64,000 nt of DNA from Thermococcus sp. LS1. GTDB lineage: Archaea; Methanobacteriota_B; Thermococci; Thermococcales; Thermococcaceae. Positions 35,433 to 45,255 of this stretch are shown one piece after another; the first letter of the stretch is position 1, and every line of letters begins with the position of its first letter. The position numbers were made by a program, and so were the translations under genes. The stretch is taken from contig NZ_SNUJ01000001.1 of assembly GCF_012027395.1 (NCBI RefSeq), forward strand, positions 1 through 64,000, read 5' to 3'. Below the pieces are notes generated by a model, which searched no databases, had not been told where the DNA came from, and saw nothing but the letters and a program-made list of their open reading frames with translations.

Positions 35433-36110
35433 TCACTCTTTTGGCTCCAGATGCGCCCTTTTAACCTCAAGAACGCCGGAATAGCTGCACTCGTCCCACC
35501 GCTTTTCTACCTCATCGAAGACTATCCTGGCTTTGAAGAAGGGCGCATCGCGAACGAAGGTCTCAAACTCGCCACCCTCGCCAGCGACGTGAATGCTGTA
35601 CTTTTCGTGAATTTTGATAAGCTCTTCTAAAGCTTTCTCGTCTATCCTCCTTCCGAGCCACTTCTGGTCGAGGCCGTAAGCGGAAACGCCGACCATCACG
35701 ATGTCAAAGATGTTTATCAGCTCGCGCATGTAGTCAACCGGATCGCGATGCCAGGCGGGAGCGAAGCTCTCAAGTCCGAGCTCTTCTGCAACCCTATCAA
35801 CCCTCTTCTTCTGGTACTCGCTCGCTAAAGCTCCAGCAACGATGCCGTCTACCTTCAGCCCCTCAAGGACGGCCTTCATGTCCTCGACTTCCTTCTCCTT
35901 CTCGCCGCTGGTGAAGCCCTTAATGAGGGGTATCCCAATCGCTTTGGCCTGAAGCTCGGTTAGGTGAATGTTCGGCACGTGGTACATGTAGCTCTCGTCG
36001 CTCTCGCTAACCATGCTGACAAGATATTTGACCTCAAAGCCCTGCTTCAGAGCCCAGTATAGGGCATAGTTCGAATCCTTACCGCCGGAGTAGAGCACCG
36101 CAACGCGCAT
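35433..36110 (-). CDS. dph6: Diphthine-ammonia ligase (Dph6, ATP-PPase)
   Basis: The enzyme performs the last step of diphthamide synthesis on elongation factor 2, amidating diphthine with ATP. An N-type ATP pyrophosphatase loop [11 protein letters not shown] opens the protein. [16 protein letters not shown] is the diagnostic DUF71 segment. 225 residues from ATG 36110, which has GGGTGAG upstream; GTG 36119 overlaps that site. Monocistronic and divergent from the IPCT/DIPPS gene. Confidence 0.88.
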   Translation of the reverse strand: MRVAVLYSGGKDSNYALYWALKQGFEVKYLVSMVSESDESYMYHVPNIHLTELQAKAIGIPLIKGFTSGEKEKEVEDMKAVLEGLKVDGIVAGALASEYQKKRVDRVAEELGLESFAPAWHRDPVDYMRELINIFDIVMVGVSAYGLDQKWLGRRIDEKALEELIKIHEKYSIHVAGEGGEFETFVRDAPFFKARIVFDEVEKRWDECSYSGVLEVKRAHLEPKE

Positions 36111-36203
36111 CTCTCTCACCCGAAAGCTTTAAATCACCTTCAGTTAATTTAATTTCAGACTTCTAATCCAACGCACTTGAAATGCCTTAAAAAGGTGATG
36201 CCC

Positions 36204-37478
36204 ATGGTTCCAACTACGGCAGTGATTCTAGCAGCTGGCCTCGGGACAAGGATCGGCAGAAGGCCCAAGGGACTGCTCAAGGTGGCAGGAAGAGAAATAC
36301 TCTACCGCACCATGAAGCTTCTGAGCAATGAGGGAGTCAAGAGGTTCGTTATAATCACCAACGAGCACTATGTCGAGCTTTACAGAGAGTTCATCGAAAA
36401 ACACGGCTTCAATGCAGAGTTCGTGACAAACCCCGCCCCTGAGCGAGGAAACGGTTACTCCCTTCACCTCGCGAGGGGAAAGGTTAGTGGAAGGTTTGTT
36501 CTCGTAATGAGCGACCACGTATATTCGGAAGCCTTCGTCAGGGAAGCAGTGAAGGGTAAAGGGCTCATAGCGGACAGGAAACCGGGATGGGCCGACGTTG
36601 GAGAGGCCACCAAGGTAAAGGTCGAGAACGGGAAAGTGGCAAGAATCGGGAAGGATCTTGAGGAGTGGGATGCCGTAGATACCGGCTTTTTCGTCCTCGA
36701 GGAGGATATCTTTGAAGTCACGTCCTCACTGGTCGCAGAGAAGGGTAGCTTCGAGCTTAGGGAGGTCGTTGAAAGGGCAAAGCTGAAAGTTACCTTCGTT
36801 GACGGCCTTCCATGGGTCGATGTGGACACGCCAAAGGACGTCAAGCGCGCCAGGAGGATGCTCATTAAGAGCGCCGTTAAAGGAACCGGTGATGGCTTCA
36901 TCAGCAGGCATCTGAACAGGAAGATTTCAACCGAGATGAGCATACTGCTGGTCGAGCACGTCAGCCCAAACGCAATGACCGTCGTTACGTTCCTCTTTGG
37001 CCTGCTCTCGGCACTGCTAAACCTCTGGAATCCAGCGGTAGCCGGCATCCTTTACCAGCTCAGTTCAATCCTTGACGGGGTGGACGGTGAACTGGCTCGA
37101 GCGAGACTGCAGACGAGCCGCTTTGGAGGCTATGTTGATTCCCTCCTCGACCGCTACGTGGATGGAGCATTTTTGGCCCTGCTCGTATACTCAACGCTAA
37201 GCGAACCAGTTTGGTGGCTTGTAGCTCTGCTGGCCTTGTTAGGCTCAGTTATGGTGAGCTACTCCACAGAGCGCTTCAAAGCGGCCTACTGCAAGGATGC
37301 TTACAGAGTCGTTCCAGCGCTTCGATATCTGCCGGGCAAGAGGGATGAGAGGATATTTTTAACGATGATCCTGCTCCTTCCTGGCCAGGTTAAGGCTCTC
37401 TTTGCCCTCCTGGCAGTTTTGACGAACCTCCGGGTTGGTCTCACGGCCTATCTCATATGGAGAAAAGAGGGAAGCTAA
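36204..37478 (+). CDS. Bifunctional inositol-1-phosphate cytidylyltransferase / DIPP synthase
   Basis: The N-terminal about 225 residues are a nucleotidyltransferase (ILAAGLGTRIGRRPKGLLKV) that makes CDP-inositol from CTP and inositol 1-phosphate. The C-terminal half is a CDP-alcohol phosphatidyltransferase with DGVDGELARA...GGYVDSLLDR and several membrane helices. It condenses CDP-inositol with inositol 1-phosphate to di-myo-inositol phosphate phosphate, precursor of the heat-stress solute DIP. ATG 36204 has GGTGATG upstream. The partner inositol-phosphate synthase lies at 42266, and an ABC transporter lies in between. Confidence 0.92.
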   Translation: MVPTTAVILAAGLGTRIGRRPKGLLKVAGREILYRTMKLLSNEGVKRFVIITNEHYVELYREFIEKHGFNAEFVTNPAPERGNGYSLHLARGKVSGRFVLVMSDHVYSEAFVREAVKGKGLIADRKPGWADVGEATKVKVENGKVARIGKDLEEWDAVDTGFFVLEEDIFEVTSSLVAEKGSFELREVVERAKLKVTFVDGLPWVDVDTPKDVKRARRMLIKSAVKGTGDGFISRHLNRKISTEMSILLVEHVSPNAMTVVTFLFGLLSALLNLWNPAVAGILYQLSSILDGVDGELARARLQTSRFGGYVDSLLDRYVDGAFLALLVYSTLSEPVWWLVALLALLGSVMVSYSTERFKAAYCKDAYRVVPALRYLPGKRDERIFLTMILLLPGQVKALFALLAVLTNLRVGLTAYLIWRKEGS

Positions 37479-38560
37479 GATTCAAGGAATTCCAGGGCTT
37501 TCTCCGTCTTTCTATCGAAAAGGACAATTCTATCCTCCATGATCCTGACCGTTACCTCCTCCCCAAAGCGGAAGTGCTCTCCCTCCGGTGCGAATACCTT
37601 AACGTGGGCCCCGTTGAATGAAACCGTAACTATCTGCTCCCTACCCAAGGGTTCAAAGGAGTAAACGGCACCTTTTAATCCCTCGGCCTCTCCCCTAACG
37701 ACCTCGGCATCATGGGGCCTGAAGCCGAGTATAACCTCCTCAACGTTGATCCTTTTCACAAGCTCCCGGTACTGCGCCGGAACCGGAATTCTATTACCGT
37801 AAACATTGAGGTGCTCATTCTCAACCTCAGCATCGAGGAAGTTCATGGGTGGGCTTCCAAGAAAACCGCCGACGAAGCGGTACTTGGGACGGTAATAAAC
37901 GTCGTCCGGGTCCCCGACCTGTAGTATCTTTCCCTCCCTTATCACGGCTATCCTGTCGGCCATGGCCAGAGCCTCGGCCTGGTCGTGGGTTACGTAGACG
38001 GCCGTTATGCCCAGCTCCTTCTGGAGCCTCTTGAGCTCTGCTCTCACCTCCAGCCTGAGGAGAGCATCGAGGTTGCTGAGGGGCTCATCGAGGAGGAGGA
38101 CGTCCGGTTCCTTGACAAGGGCCCTCGCTATTGCCACGCGTTGCTGCTGGCCGCCGCTCAGCTGCCAGGGATACCTATCGAGGAGCTTCTCTATGCGGAG
38201 CATCTCGGCTACTTCTCTCACCTTCCGCTCGATCTCGTCCTTCGGAGCCTTTCTCAGCTCAAGGGGGAAGGCGATGTTGTCGAAGACCTTCATGTGGGGA
38301 TAGAGCGCCCAGTTCTGGAAGACGAGTCCGACGTTCCTGTCCTTCGGGGGGACGTCAGTTATGTCGCGTCCGTCAAAGTATATCCTCCCGCTCGTTGGTT
38401 TATAGATTCCAGCTATCGTGTAGAGGAGCGTCGACTTCCCGCTTCCGCTCGGCCCGAGGAGGGCCATGAACTCCTTGTCCTCTATCTCAAGGCTTATGCC
38501 CCTAAGGGCTGTGAAATCACCGAACTTCTTCGTGATGTTTTCCAGGGTTATCCTGACCAT
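37475..38560 (-). CDS. Sugar-type ABC importer ATP-binding protein (MalK/UgpC family)
   Basis: 362 residues with Walker A GPSGSGKST, signature [15 protein letters not shown], Walker B LLLDEPLSNLD, and a C-terminal TOBE-type regulatory domain (GFRPHDAEV). This ATPase class drives carbohydrate importers. ATG 38560 has GAGGTGG upstream. It is the last gene of a binding-protein/permease/permease/ATPase operon, and its 3' end overlaps the end of the convergent IPCT/DIPPS gene by 4 bp. Confidence 0.92.
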   Translation of the reverse strand: MVRITLENITKKFGDFTALRGISLEIEDKEFMALLGPSGSGKSTLLYTIAGIYKPTSGRIYFDGRDITDVPPKDRNVGLVFQNWALYPHMKVFDNIAFPLELRKAPKDEIERKVREVAEMLRIEKLLDRYPWQLSGGQQQRVAIARALVKEPDVLLLDEPLSNLDALLRLEVRAELKRLQKELGITAVYVTHDQAEALAMADRIAVIREGKILQVGDPDDVYYRPKYRFVGGFLGSPPMNFLDAEVENEHLNVYGNRIPVPAQYRELVKRINVEEVILGFRPHDAEVVRGEAEGLKGAVYSFEPLGREQIVTVSFNGAHVKVFAPEGEHFRFGEEVTVRIMEDRIVLFDRKTEKALEFLES

Positions 38561-38570
38561 ATCCACCACC

Positions 38571-39440
38571 TCATCCCTTAATTCCACCCGAATAGCCCTG
38601 GAGGAGGAGCTTCTGGGCCGTCAGGAAGAATATTATGGTAGGAAGAAGGTAGAACGTCCCGGCGGCGGCAATGAGGGGCATGTGCGAGTACTCCGCCTCT
38701 ATGTTGGCCTCTATGAACGTCGCGAGCGTCTGGTATATCAGGAAAGTCCTGACGTAGATTATGTCCTGCCAGCCGGCGAGGAAGGCAAAGAGGGCCACCG
38801 AAAGAATTCCCGGCTTTATCAGGGGGAGCATAATCTTTCTCCAGACGGTTATCCTAGATGCCCCGTCGATTATCCCCGACCACTCAAACTCCCAGGGGAC
38901 TGTGTCGAAGAAGCCCTTCATCAGCCATATTGACATCGGGATTTCAAGGGCCGCGCGGGCGAGAATAACGTAGAGGAAGGAGTAAAGCCCGACGAAGCCC
39001 GTTGACTCCGGAAAAGTAAGGCGGTATAGGAGGTAGACTCCGACTATGAGGGCAACACCCGGAAAGGCGTGGAGAACCAGGAGGAGAACCATCATGGTCT
39101 TCCTTCCCTTAAAGTCTATCCTCGACAGTGAGTAGCCCGCCATCGTGCTCGTCAGCGTGACTACCCCAGCAACCCCTAGGGCCACAATGAGGGTGTTGAG
39201 GGTTATCCTCCAGATGTTGACCCTTATCCCGCCGGTTGTGGCTATCTTCCCCTGGAAGAGGTTTATCCAGTTTTCAAGGGTGAAGTGAAAGGAACCCGGG
39301 TCGAGGTTTGTGACCATCTCGGTGCTGAAGCTCGACAGCATGAGGAGGGAAAAGCCGACGAGGAGGGGAAGGCTTGCAAGGAGGAGGGCGAGGAGGATTA
39401 GCCACTCGTACCTCTTGGGTCTAGCCTCAACGTCCCTCAT
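38571..39440 (-). CDS. ABC sugar permease (MalG type)
   Basis: 289 residues, six membrane helices, and the EAA loop (EFEWSGIIDGASRITVWRKIMLPL) that contacts the ATPase. ATG 39440 shares one base with the stop of the upstream permease gene (TGATG). Third gene of the operon. The pair of permeases is the MalF/MalG arrangement. Confidence 0.9.
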   Translation of the reverse strand: MRDVEARPKRYEWLILLALLLASLPLLVGFSLLMLSSFSTEMVTNLDPGSFHFTLENWINLFQGKIATTGGIRVNIWRITLNTLIVALGVAGVVTLTSTMAGYSLSRIDFKGRKTMMVLLLVLHAFPGVALIVGVYLLYRLTFPESTGFVGLYSFLYVILARAALEIPMSIWLMKGFFDTVPWEFEWSGIIDGASRITVWRKIMLPLIKPGILSVALFAFLAGWQDIIYVRTFLIYQTLATFIEANIEAEYSHMPLIAAAGTFYLLPTIIFFLTAQKLLLQGYSGGIKG

Positions 39441-40375
39441 CAGAAGTCCCCCCTTGGCCTTCTCATCATCCTCTCGAACTTGAGCACCTTAAGAGTCACA
39501 AAGCCACCTATTATGCCTATTATTGAGAGAATCACCGCTGCCGCCGCTGCCAGCCCCTGGTCCTGCTCACCCCTGCCGAAGGCAGTATTGAATACGTACA
39601 GCGCCAGCGTTGTTCCGTAGTCCCTGTTAACGAGATCCCACTGAACGAGCAGGAAGAGGTGGGGATATGTGGTGAGCAGGCTGAGGAACTGCCAGGTGAG
39701 GACGTAGAGCAGGTGCCACTTGATCATGGGAATTAGTATCCTCCTTGATATCTGCCACGAGGAAGCGCCGTCAACCCTCGCCGCAACGACCAGCTCCCGG
39801 GGTATCTGGTTCAGCGCTGAGGTGAAGACTATCATTCCGAAGCTTACCCCCACGAGGCCGTTAACGAAGATTATTATGCTCCACGCCCCCCAGGGTATGA
39901 CCTGTCCCCAGGGGATGGGTTCGGAAATGAGGCCGAGGTGCATCAGAACGGAGTTCAGAGTTCCGATTTCACTCCCGTGAAAGAAGTAGTACCAGACAAG
40001 GCTGTAAACCGCTATCGGCGACATCCTGGGGAGGAGCCAGAGCAGACGGTATGAAGAGGCGGATTTTTCGTTAATGAAGAATGTCGCCAGGGCGAGGGCA
40101 AGGCCCCCAAAGACGTTTATCATGAGCGTGATTCCGACGAAGACGAGGGTGGTCAGAACAACGGCCTTGAAGGTCGGGTCGTGCTGGAACATGTAGAAAA
40201 GCCTATCGTAGTTGTAGAGGCCCACAAACTCGGTAAGATACCTGTCAACGTTCCAGTTCCTCATCCGGGTCATGCTAATATAGACGGTCATGACTAGGGG
40301 TATCAGGTAGAACAGGAACACCATAATTATCATAGGGGACAGAAAGAAGGAAAGATCCCTAACTTTTCCCCTCAT
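39440..40375 (-). CDS. ABC sugar permease (MalF type)
   Basis: 311 residues with six membrane helices and the EAA loop (IPRELVVAARVDGASSWQISRRI). GAGGTGATTTC precedes ATG 40375. Second gene of the operon, downstream of the binding protein by 9 bp. Confidence 0.9.
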   Translation of the reverse strand: MRGKVRDLSFFLSPMIIMVFLFYLIPLVMTVYISMTRMRNWNVDRYLTEFVGLYNYDRLFYMFQHDPTFKAVVLTTLVFVGITLMINVFGGLALALATFFINEKSASSYRLLWLLPRMSPIAVYSLVWYYFFHGSEIGTLNSVLMHLGLISEPIPWGQVIPWGAWSIIIFVNGLVGVSFGMIVFTSALNQIPRELVVAARVDGASSWQISRRILIPMIKWHLLYVLTWQFLSLLTTYPHLFLLVQWDLVNRDYGTTLALYVFNTAFGRGEQDQGLAAAAAVILSIIGIIGGFVTLKVLKFERMMRRPRGDF

Positions 40376-40384
40376 GAAATCACC

Positions 40385-42019
40385 TCATCCCTGGGGGAAC
40401 TTCCAGTCTTTGGGTATCTCTCCCTGTATCTCGACGGCATCTTTAAGCTCGGGATCGGCATTGACCTTCTGAATTATGTAATTAACGGCTTCGTCCGGCT
40501 TCATCTCGCCCCTGAGGACCTTGTCAACCGCCTCCTTGAAGATGTCGGCCAGGGCAGGATACTTCGGGTGAGCAGGAGCCAGGTGGGTGTACTCCAGCAT
40601 GTAGCTAACATCTGCCAGGAACTGGGCGTTTATCGGGTTGACCGTCGCCTGAACGATGTCCCGGATGTTGTTCTTCACCTCATCGCTCAGGTCGAGGTTG
40701 AGCGACTTGAGGTCGTTGAGCCACTTTTCGTCCTTGATGAGCTCTGCAGCAGCTTTTCTCACGGGCAGGTGAGCGGAGATGACGCTGTGTATCGCGTTTA
40801 TGTCCGGGTCGCTGGCCTTGATGAGCATCAGGAAGGCGAGCTTGTGGTAGACATCTTTGAGCTCATCGTACTTCGGGTTCAGCTGGCCGGCCTTGGAGTT
40901 TATCATCCAGACGAACGGCTGGCTCAGCGTTACCGGCTTCTCGCCCTTCTCACCCGCCGGGAAGAGCGTGTAGTAGAACCACTCCTTCACTTCCTCGGGC
41001 TTGAGGCCCCTCGGAGTTCCGCCCTTGGCGTAGTACTGCTTGGTCTGCCACTCGGTCCAGTACCACGTTCCGCCTATGTCAAAGAGCGTTCTCCCCTCGA
41101 CCACCGTTGGATGTATCTGCTTGGCCCAGTCCCAGCTCATTATGTCCTCAGGAAGGAGGCCATCGCGGGCAAACTTCCACTCAACGTAGAGCCACTTGTA
41201 AACGGCCGGAACATCAACGACCAGCTTTCCGGTGTTTGGGTCATAGAGCCTGCCCCCGAAGGCGAAGATGAACTGTATCAGGTCAGGGTGGGCTGAACCC
41301 TTTCTGTGGATGAGGCCCCACTCGGCGGCTCCCTCATCCTTGGCCTTCTTGGCCCAGTAGTAGATGTCGCTCCATGTGAACTCACCGTTCTTAACCTTCT
41401 CGTCCAGACCGTTAAGGTCGAAGCCTATCTTCGCCGCGACGTCCTTCCTTATGTAGAGGGGCCTCGCCTCGGTATCCTGAGGCAGGCCGTAGAGCTTTCC
41501 GTTGTACTTTGAGGCCTCAATCAGGGACGGATAGAAGTCGTCGATAACGCTCTGGTAGGCCTTCGCATAGTCTGTTATGTCAAGGATGTAGCCCTCATCG
41601 GCCAGGGTCGGCAGGAAGGCGTAGCTGTTGACGAAGAAGTCCCCGGCCTGTCCAAGGGGCTGCTTGCTTAGGTACTCTTTGTAAGCGTCTTGGAAGGAGG
41701 CGACGTAGTGAGTGTCGGTTATCACGATTTTGACGTTGATACCGTTGTCGGCCCAGATTTTGTTTATCCTCCTCGCCGCTTCAACTATGCCATAAACCCT
41801 CATCACGCTGTTGGGGTCGCCGGAACCCCATGCGGAGAACTTGACCTCCTTAACTCCATTCTGCTCTAGAATCTTGCCTATCTCAACGGCGTCCTTTGTA
41901 AAGTCCCCCGTAAGCTGAACCTCCGCAGAAGAAGTCTTCGTTTCTTCTCCTCCTATGCAGCCGCTGGCAATCACTCCGAAAACCACCAATGCGACCAGCC
42001 AGAGTGCCGCGGCCCTCAT
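40385..42019 (-). CDS. ABC-transporter substrate-binding lipoprotein (sugar/polyol)
   Basis: 544 residues, longer than typical maltose-binding proteins. Residues 1-22 are a signal ending in the lipobox ASGC. The body has family-1 features: SAWGSGDPNSVMRVY, a GLPQDTEARPLYIRKDVA hinge-like strand, and a late HLPVRKAAAELI. ATG 42019 has GGGGGTGGT upstream. The operon sits inside the inositol-phosphate locus, so inositol or a heteroside is possible; a sugar is equally so. A TATA element (TTTTATAAATAAC on minus, about 42114-42126) precedes it. Confidence 0.86.
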   Translation of the reverse strand: MRAAALWLVALVVFGVIASGCIGGEETKTSSAEVQLTGDFTKDAVEIGKILEQNGVKEVKFSAWGSGDPNSVMRVYGIVEAARRINKIWADNGINVKIVITDTHYVASFQDAYKEYLSKQPLGQAGDFFVNSYAFLPTLADEGYILDITDYAKAYQSVIDDFYPSLIEASKYNGKLYGLPQDTEARPLYIRKDVAAKIGFDLNGLDEKVKNGEFTWSDIYYWAKKAKDEGAAEWGLIHRKGSAHPDLIQFIFAFGGRLYDPNTGKLVVDVPAVYKWLYVEWKFARDGLLPEDIMSWDWAKQIHPTVVEGRTLFDIGGTWYWTEWQTKQYYAKGGTPRGLKPEEVKEWFYYTLFPAGEKGEKPVTLSQPFVWMINSKAGQLNPKYDELKDVYHKLAFLMLIKASDPDINAIHSVISAHLPVRKAAAELIKDEKWLNDLKSLNLDLSDEVKNNIRDIVQATVNPINAQFLADVSYMLEYTHLAPAHPKYPALADIFKEAVDKVLRGEMKPDEAVNYIIQKVNADPELKDAVEIQGEIPKDWKFPQG

Positions 42020-42265
42020 GGCTACCACCCCCTAAGTCGTCAAAAGCGAGCCCAAAAAGGCCCGGAGGGAGTTATTTTAGAAAGCGGGCAAACGCCATCT
42101 TTTATTCAGGTTTTGTTATTTATAAAATTTTTGGAGGCGGTTCTCTGGATGGCAATCGGGCAAACTGGGAAGGAAGGAATGTTCAAAAATTCATAAAATC
42201 GTTTTTCCACCAAAAACTATTTAACTGCTGTAAAATATCCATAAACAAGTAAAGGAGGTGGGAAA
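42020..42265. promoter_or_regulatory. Divergent promoter region of the ABC operon and ino1
   Basis: 246 bp with a minus-strand TATA near 42114-42126 for the ABC operon. On plus, ACTATTTAACTG (42217-42228) and GTAAAATATCC are candidate TATA elements for ino1, followed by GGAGGTGGG at 42254-42262. No ORF seen. Confidence 0.5.
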
Positions 42266-43414
42266 ATGGTTAGGGTTGTAATCCTCGGACAGGGCTACGT
42301 TGCCAGCATCTTTGCGAGCGGTCTTGAGAAGATAAAAGCCGGAAAGCTTGAGCCCTACGGCGTTCCCCTGGCTGATGAGCTCCCAATCAAGATAAAGGAC
42401 ATCGAAATAGTTGGCTCCTACGACGTCGATGCCTCCAAGATCGGCAAGGATCTCTATGAGGTCGTCAAGGTCTACGATCCAGAGGCGCCAGAGAGCCTCA
42501 AAGGAATAACCGTGAGGAAGGGAATCCACCTGAGGAGCCTCAGGAACCTGCCGATTGAGGCCACTGGTTTGGAGGACGAGATGAGCCTTAAGGATGCCAT
42601 TGAACACCTCGTAAACGAGTGGAAGGAGATGAAGGCTGAGGTCTTCATCAACGTCTGCACCACCGAGGCCTTCCTTCCCTTCGAGAGCAGGGAGGAGCTT
42701 GAGAAGGCCATCGAGGAAGACAACAGGGACAGGCTCACGGCGACGCAGGTCTACGCCTACGCCATTGCCCAGTACGCCAAGGAGGTCGGCGGCGCTGCCT
42801 TCGTCAACGCTATTCCGACCCTCATCGCCAACGACCCGGTCTTTGTAGAACTCGCCAAGGAGAGCAACATGGTCATCTTTGGTGACGACGGTGCCACCGG
42901 TGCAACCCCGCTCACCGCCGACGTACTCAGCCACCTCGCCCAGAGGAACCGCTACGTCATCGATATAGCCCAGTTCAACATCGGTGGAAACAACGACTTC
43001 CTGGCTCTCACCGACAAGGAGAGGAACAAGAGCAAGGAGTTCACCAAGAGCTCCATCGTCAAGGACCTGCTCGGCTACGACACACCGCACTACATTAAGC
43101 CCACCGGCTTCCTCGAACCGCTCGGCGACAAGAAGTTCATAGCCATGCACATCGAGTACGTCAGCTTCAACGGCGCCCACGATGAGCTCGTCATAACCGG
43201 CAGGATAAACGACAGCCCTGCTCTGGCTGGCCTGCTCGTTGACCTCGCCAGGCTCGGCAAGATAGCCCTCGACAAGAAGGAGTACGGAACGGTTTACGAG
43301 GTCAACGCCTTCTACATGAAGAACCCGGGACCAAAGGAGAGAGGCAACATCCCAAGGATCATCGCCCACGAGAAGATGCGCATGTGGGCCGGTCTCGAAC
43401 CCAAGTGGCTCTGA
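42266..43414 (+). CDS. ino1: myo-Inositol-1-phosphate synthase
   Basis: The NAD-dependent enzyme isomerises glucose 6-phosphate to inositol 1-phosphate, first step toward di-myo-inositol phosphate. N-terminal Rossmann VVILGQGYVASIFASGLEK; core motifs NVCTTEA, GDDGATGATPLTADVL and FNIGGNNDF followed by SKEFTKSSIV are diagnostic. 382 residues. GGAGGTGGG precedes ATG 42266. Divergent from the ABC operon; expected to be induced by supraoptimal heat, though no specific operator was found. Confidence 0.95.
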   Translation: MVRVVILGQGYVASIFASGLEKIKAGKLEPYGVPLADELPIKIKDIEIVGSYDVDASKIGKDLYEVVKVYDPEAPESLKGITVRKGIHLRSLRNLPIEATGLEDEMSLKDAIEHLVNEWKEMKAEVFINVCTTEAFLPFESREELEKAIEEDNRDRLTATQVYAYAIAQYAKEVGGAAFVNAIPTLIANDPVFVELAKESNMVIFGDDGATGATPLTADVLSHLAQRNRYVIDIAQFNIGGNNDFLALTDKERNKSKEFTKSSIVKDLLGYDTPHYIKPTGFLEPLGDKKFIAMHIEYVSFNGAHDELVITGRINDSPALAGLLVDLARLGKIALDKKEYGTVYEVNAFYMKNPGPKERGNIPRIIAHEKMRMWAGLEPKWL

Positions 43415-43478
43415 GCCTTTCTCCCTTTTTCCAATAAAGTTTTAATCTCCTTGCCCTACTTTTCTCGGAGGGAAGCCG

Positions 43479-44081
43479 ATGAGCTGGAAGAGAGGAGCCT
43501 ATCCAGAGTTCACGCTTGAGGATGCCATTGCAGTTCTGTTTATGCTGAGAAATCCAACGGGTAGAAAAACTATTTCGGAGGTTCTCGACCTCGGTGAGGG
43601 GAGTGTTAGAACCCTTTTGAAGAAGCTCGCCGGTCTCGAGGTCATCGAGTCGACTCAGAGGGGGCACTCACTAAATGATAAGGGCCTGGAACTCCTCGAG
43701 AGAATCTCCGAGAGCTTCTCAGAGGTTCAGAAAGTAGGAGAAGTTGAAGGTTATCCAGCCTACGCTCTTATCGTGAAGAACCCGCCAGAGTTCAAGAGCA
43801 TAGAGCTCCGTGACGAGGCCATAAGGTTCTTCGCGAAAGGAGCGATGATACTCGTCGTCAAGAAGGGGGAGCCGGTCTTTCCAGAGGACAGCAGGCCGCT
43901 TAGCGACACCATGCCTGAACTGGCTGAAAAGCTCAAGAAAGCATTTCAACTGGAAGAGAGCGACCTTGTCATAGTTACCTGGGCCGAGAAGGAGTCCGAG
44001 GCCATGAAGAGCGCCTACCATGTCGCCCTGTTCCTGAAAGGAGAGGAACTGCCAGAGGAAATCAAGTCACTCGTGAGGTGA
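43479..44081 (+). CDS. DUF4443 winged-helix regulator
   Basis: The first about 75 residues are a winged helix (TISEVLDLGEGSVRTLLKKL, VIESTQRGHSLNDKG). The remainder (VEGYPAYALIVKNPPEFKSI, AKGAMILVVKKGEPVFPEDS) matches the DUF4443 ligand-domain pattern. A transcription regulator is likely, target unknown. It is 4 bp upstream of pyrF and so may be cotranscribed with it. GGAGGGAAG precedes ATG 43479. Confidence 0.8.
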   Translation: MSWKRGAYPEFTLEDAIAVLFMLRNPTGRKTISEVLDLGEGSVRTLLKKLAGLEVIESTQRGHSLNDKGLELLERISESFSEVQKVGEVEGYPAYALIVKNPPEFKSIELRDEAIRFFAKGAMILVVKKGEPVFPEDSRPLSDTMPELAEKLKKAFQLEESDLVIVTWAEKESEAMKSAYHVALFLKGEELPEEIKSLVR

Positions 44082-44085
44082 AGGC

Positions 44086-44733
44086 ATGACATCTCATGAA
44101 GAGCGCAGGCTTATACTGGCGTTAGACGTCTACGGACGGGACAGGGCGTTGGAGATAGCCGAATGCACAGCTGATTATCTCTGGGCTATCAAGGTAAACT
44201 GGCCGCTTATAATCGGCTCGGGTTTGAGTATCATCACAGAGCTGAAGCAGGTTACGGGTCTCCCCGTAATAGCGGATTTAAAGCTAGCGGACATTCCAAA
44301 CACGAACAGGCTCATAGCAAGCAGAGTTTTCGAAGCGGGGGCAGATTACATAATCGCCCATGGTTTTGTTGGCAAAGACAGCGTTAAGGCCCTCATGGAG
44401 CTCGGAAAGACGATAATCGTCGTCGAGATGAGCCACCCAGGGGCAAAAGAGTTCATTCAGCCTGTAGCAGACAAGCTCATCGAGATGGCAAACGAGCTCG
44501 AGCCCTTCGGTGTTATCGCCCCAGCAACGAGGCCCGAGCGCGTCGCTTACATCCGTGAGAGGCTCAAAAAGGAGGTTAAAATCCTGACCCCCGGTGTCGG
44601 GGCACAGGGAGGAAAGGCTTGGGAAGTTTTAAAGGCCGGCGCCGACTACATCATCGTCGGGAGGAGCATCTACGCAAGTGAGAACCCAAGGGAGAGTGCG
44701 AGAAAGCTCTACGATGAAATAATGGGGGTGTGA
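44086..44733 (+). CDS. pyrF: Orotidine-5'-phosphate decarboxylase
   Basis: The TIM-barrel enzyme makes UMP from OMP. Catalytic motif DLKLADIPNT and the C-terminal phosphate site VGRSIYAS are present, with the flexible PGVGAQGG loop before it. 215 residues. It overlaps the start region of the PUA gene. pyrD is also in this window, about 9 kb away, so it is not a single pyrimidine operon. Confidence 0.94.
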   Translation: MTSHEERRLILALDVYGRDRALEIAECTADYLWAIKVNWPLIIGSGLSIITELKQVTGLPVIADLKLADIPNTNRLIASRVFEAGADYIIAHGFVGKDSVKALMELGKTIIVVEMSHPGAKEFIQPVADKLIEMANELEPFGVIAPATRPERVAYIRERLKKEVKILTPGVGAQGGKAWEVLKAGADYIIVGRSIYASENPRESARKLYDEIMGV

Positions 44734-44735
44734 AG

Positions 44736-45254
44736 ATGGAGCTGAAAGTCAAGCACCCGCTCAGCAAGAAGGAGGTAAAAGAGATAATCCGTGAGATGAG
44801 CGAGATCTTTGGAGAGGAGGTCGCCCAAAAGCTCATCAAGAAAAAGGACAGAGTCGAGCTGGCCGAGTTCGACAAGACCACCGAGATAATCATCGTGAAC
44901 GGGAAACCGACATTCATAAGGCGGAAGGACCTAATCTTCCCGCTCGTCATAGCGCTCTACGAACTGTCCAATGAGGAAGACCTGAGAACCTTGAAGCGCA
45001 GGGTTGTTGTCGATGCCGGGGCGGTGCCCTTCATCCTTAAGGGCGCCGATGTGATGGCGGCTGGAATAACCGACGCCGATGAGGGAATTAAAGAAGGTGA
45101 TTTCGTCTTCGTCGTCGAGGAGGACTACGGCAGACCTCTCGCGATTGGGATAGCCCTAATGAGCGGAAAGGATATGAAGGAGAAGCCCAAAGGCAAAGCC
45201 GTCAAGGTCATACACCACGCAAAGGACAGGATCTGGGAGCTAACGGTGGGATGA
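44736..45254 (+). CDS. PUA-domain RNA-binding protein (MCT-1-like)
   Basis: 172 residues. An N-terminal alpha/beta part (DUF1947-like) and a C-terminal PUA domain ([24 protein letters not shown]) are seen. PUA binds structured RNA; relatives (MCT-1) act in translation initiation or recycling in eukaryotes. ATG 44736 has GGGGGTG upstream; a GTG six bases earlier is less good. Follows pyrF, precedes ribL by 1 bp. Confidence 0.85.
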   Translation: MELKVKHPLSKKEVKEIIREMSEIFGEEVAQKLIKKKDRVELAEFDKTTEIIIVNGKPTFIRRKDLIFPLVIALYELSNEEDLRTLKRRVVVDAGAVPFILKGADVMAAGITDADEGIKEGDFVFVVEEDYGRPLAIGIALMSGKDMKEKPKGKAVKVIHHAKDRIWELTVG

Positions 45255-45255
45255 T

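Noticed and set aside
42221-43369. 382-codon open frame antisense to ino1
   Set aside because: The plus strand encodes a clear inositol-phosphate synthase with a ribosome binding site; the opposite frame is a shadow.
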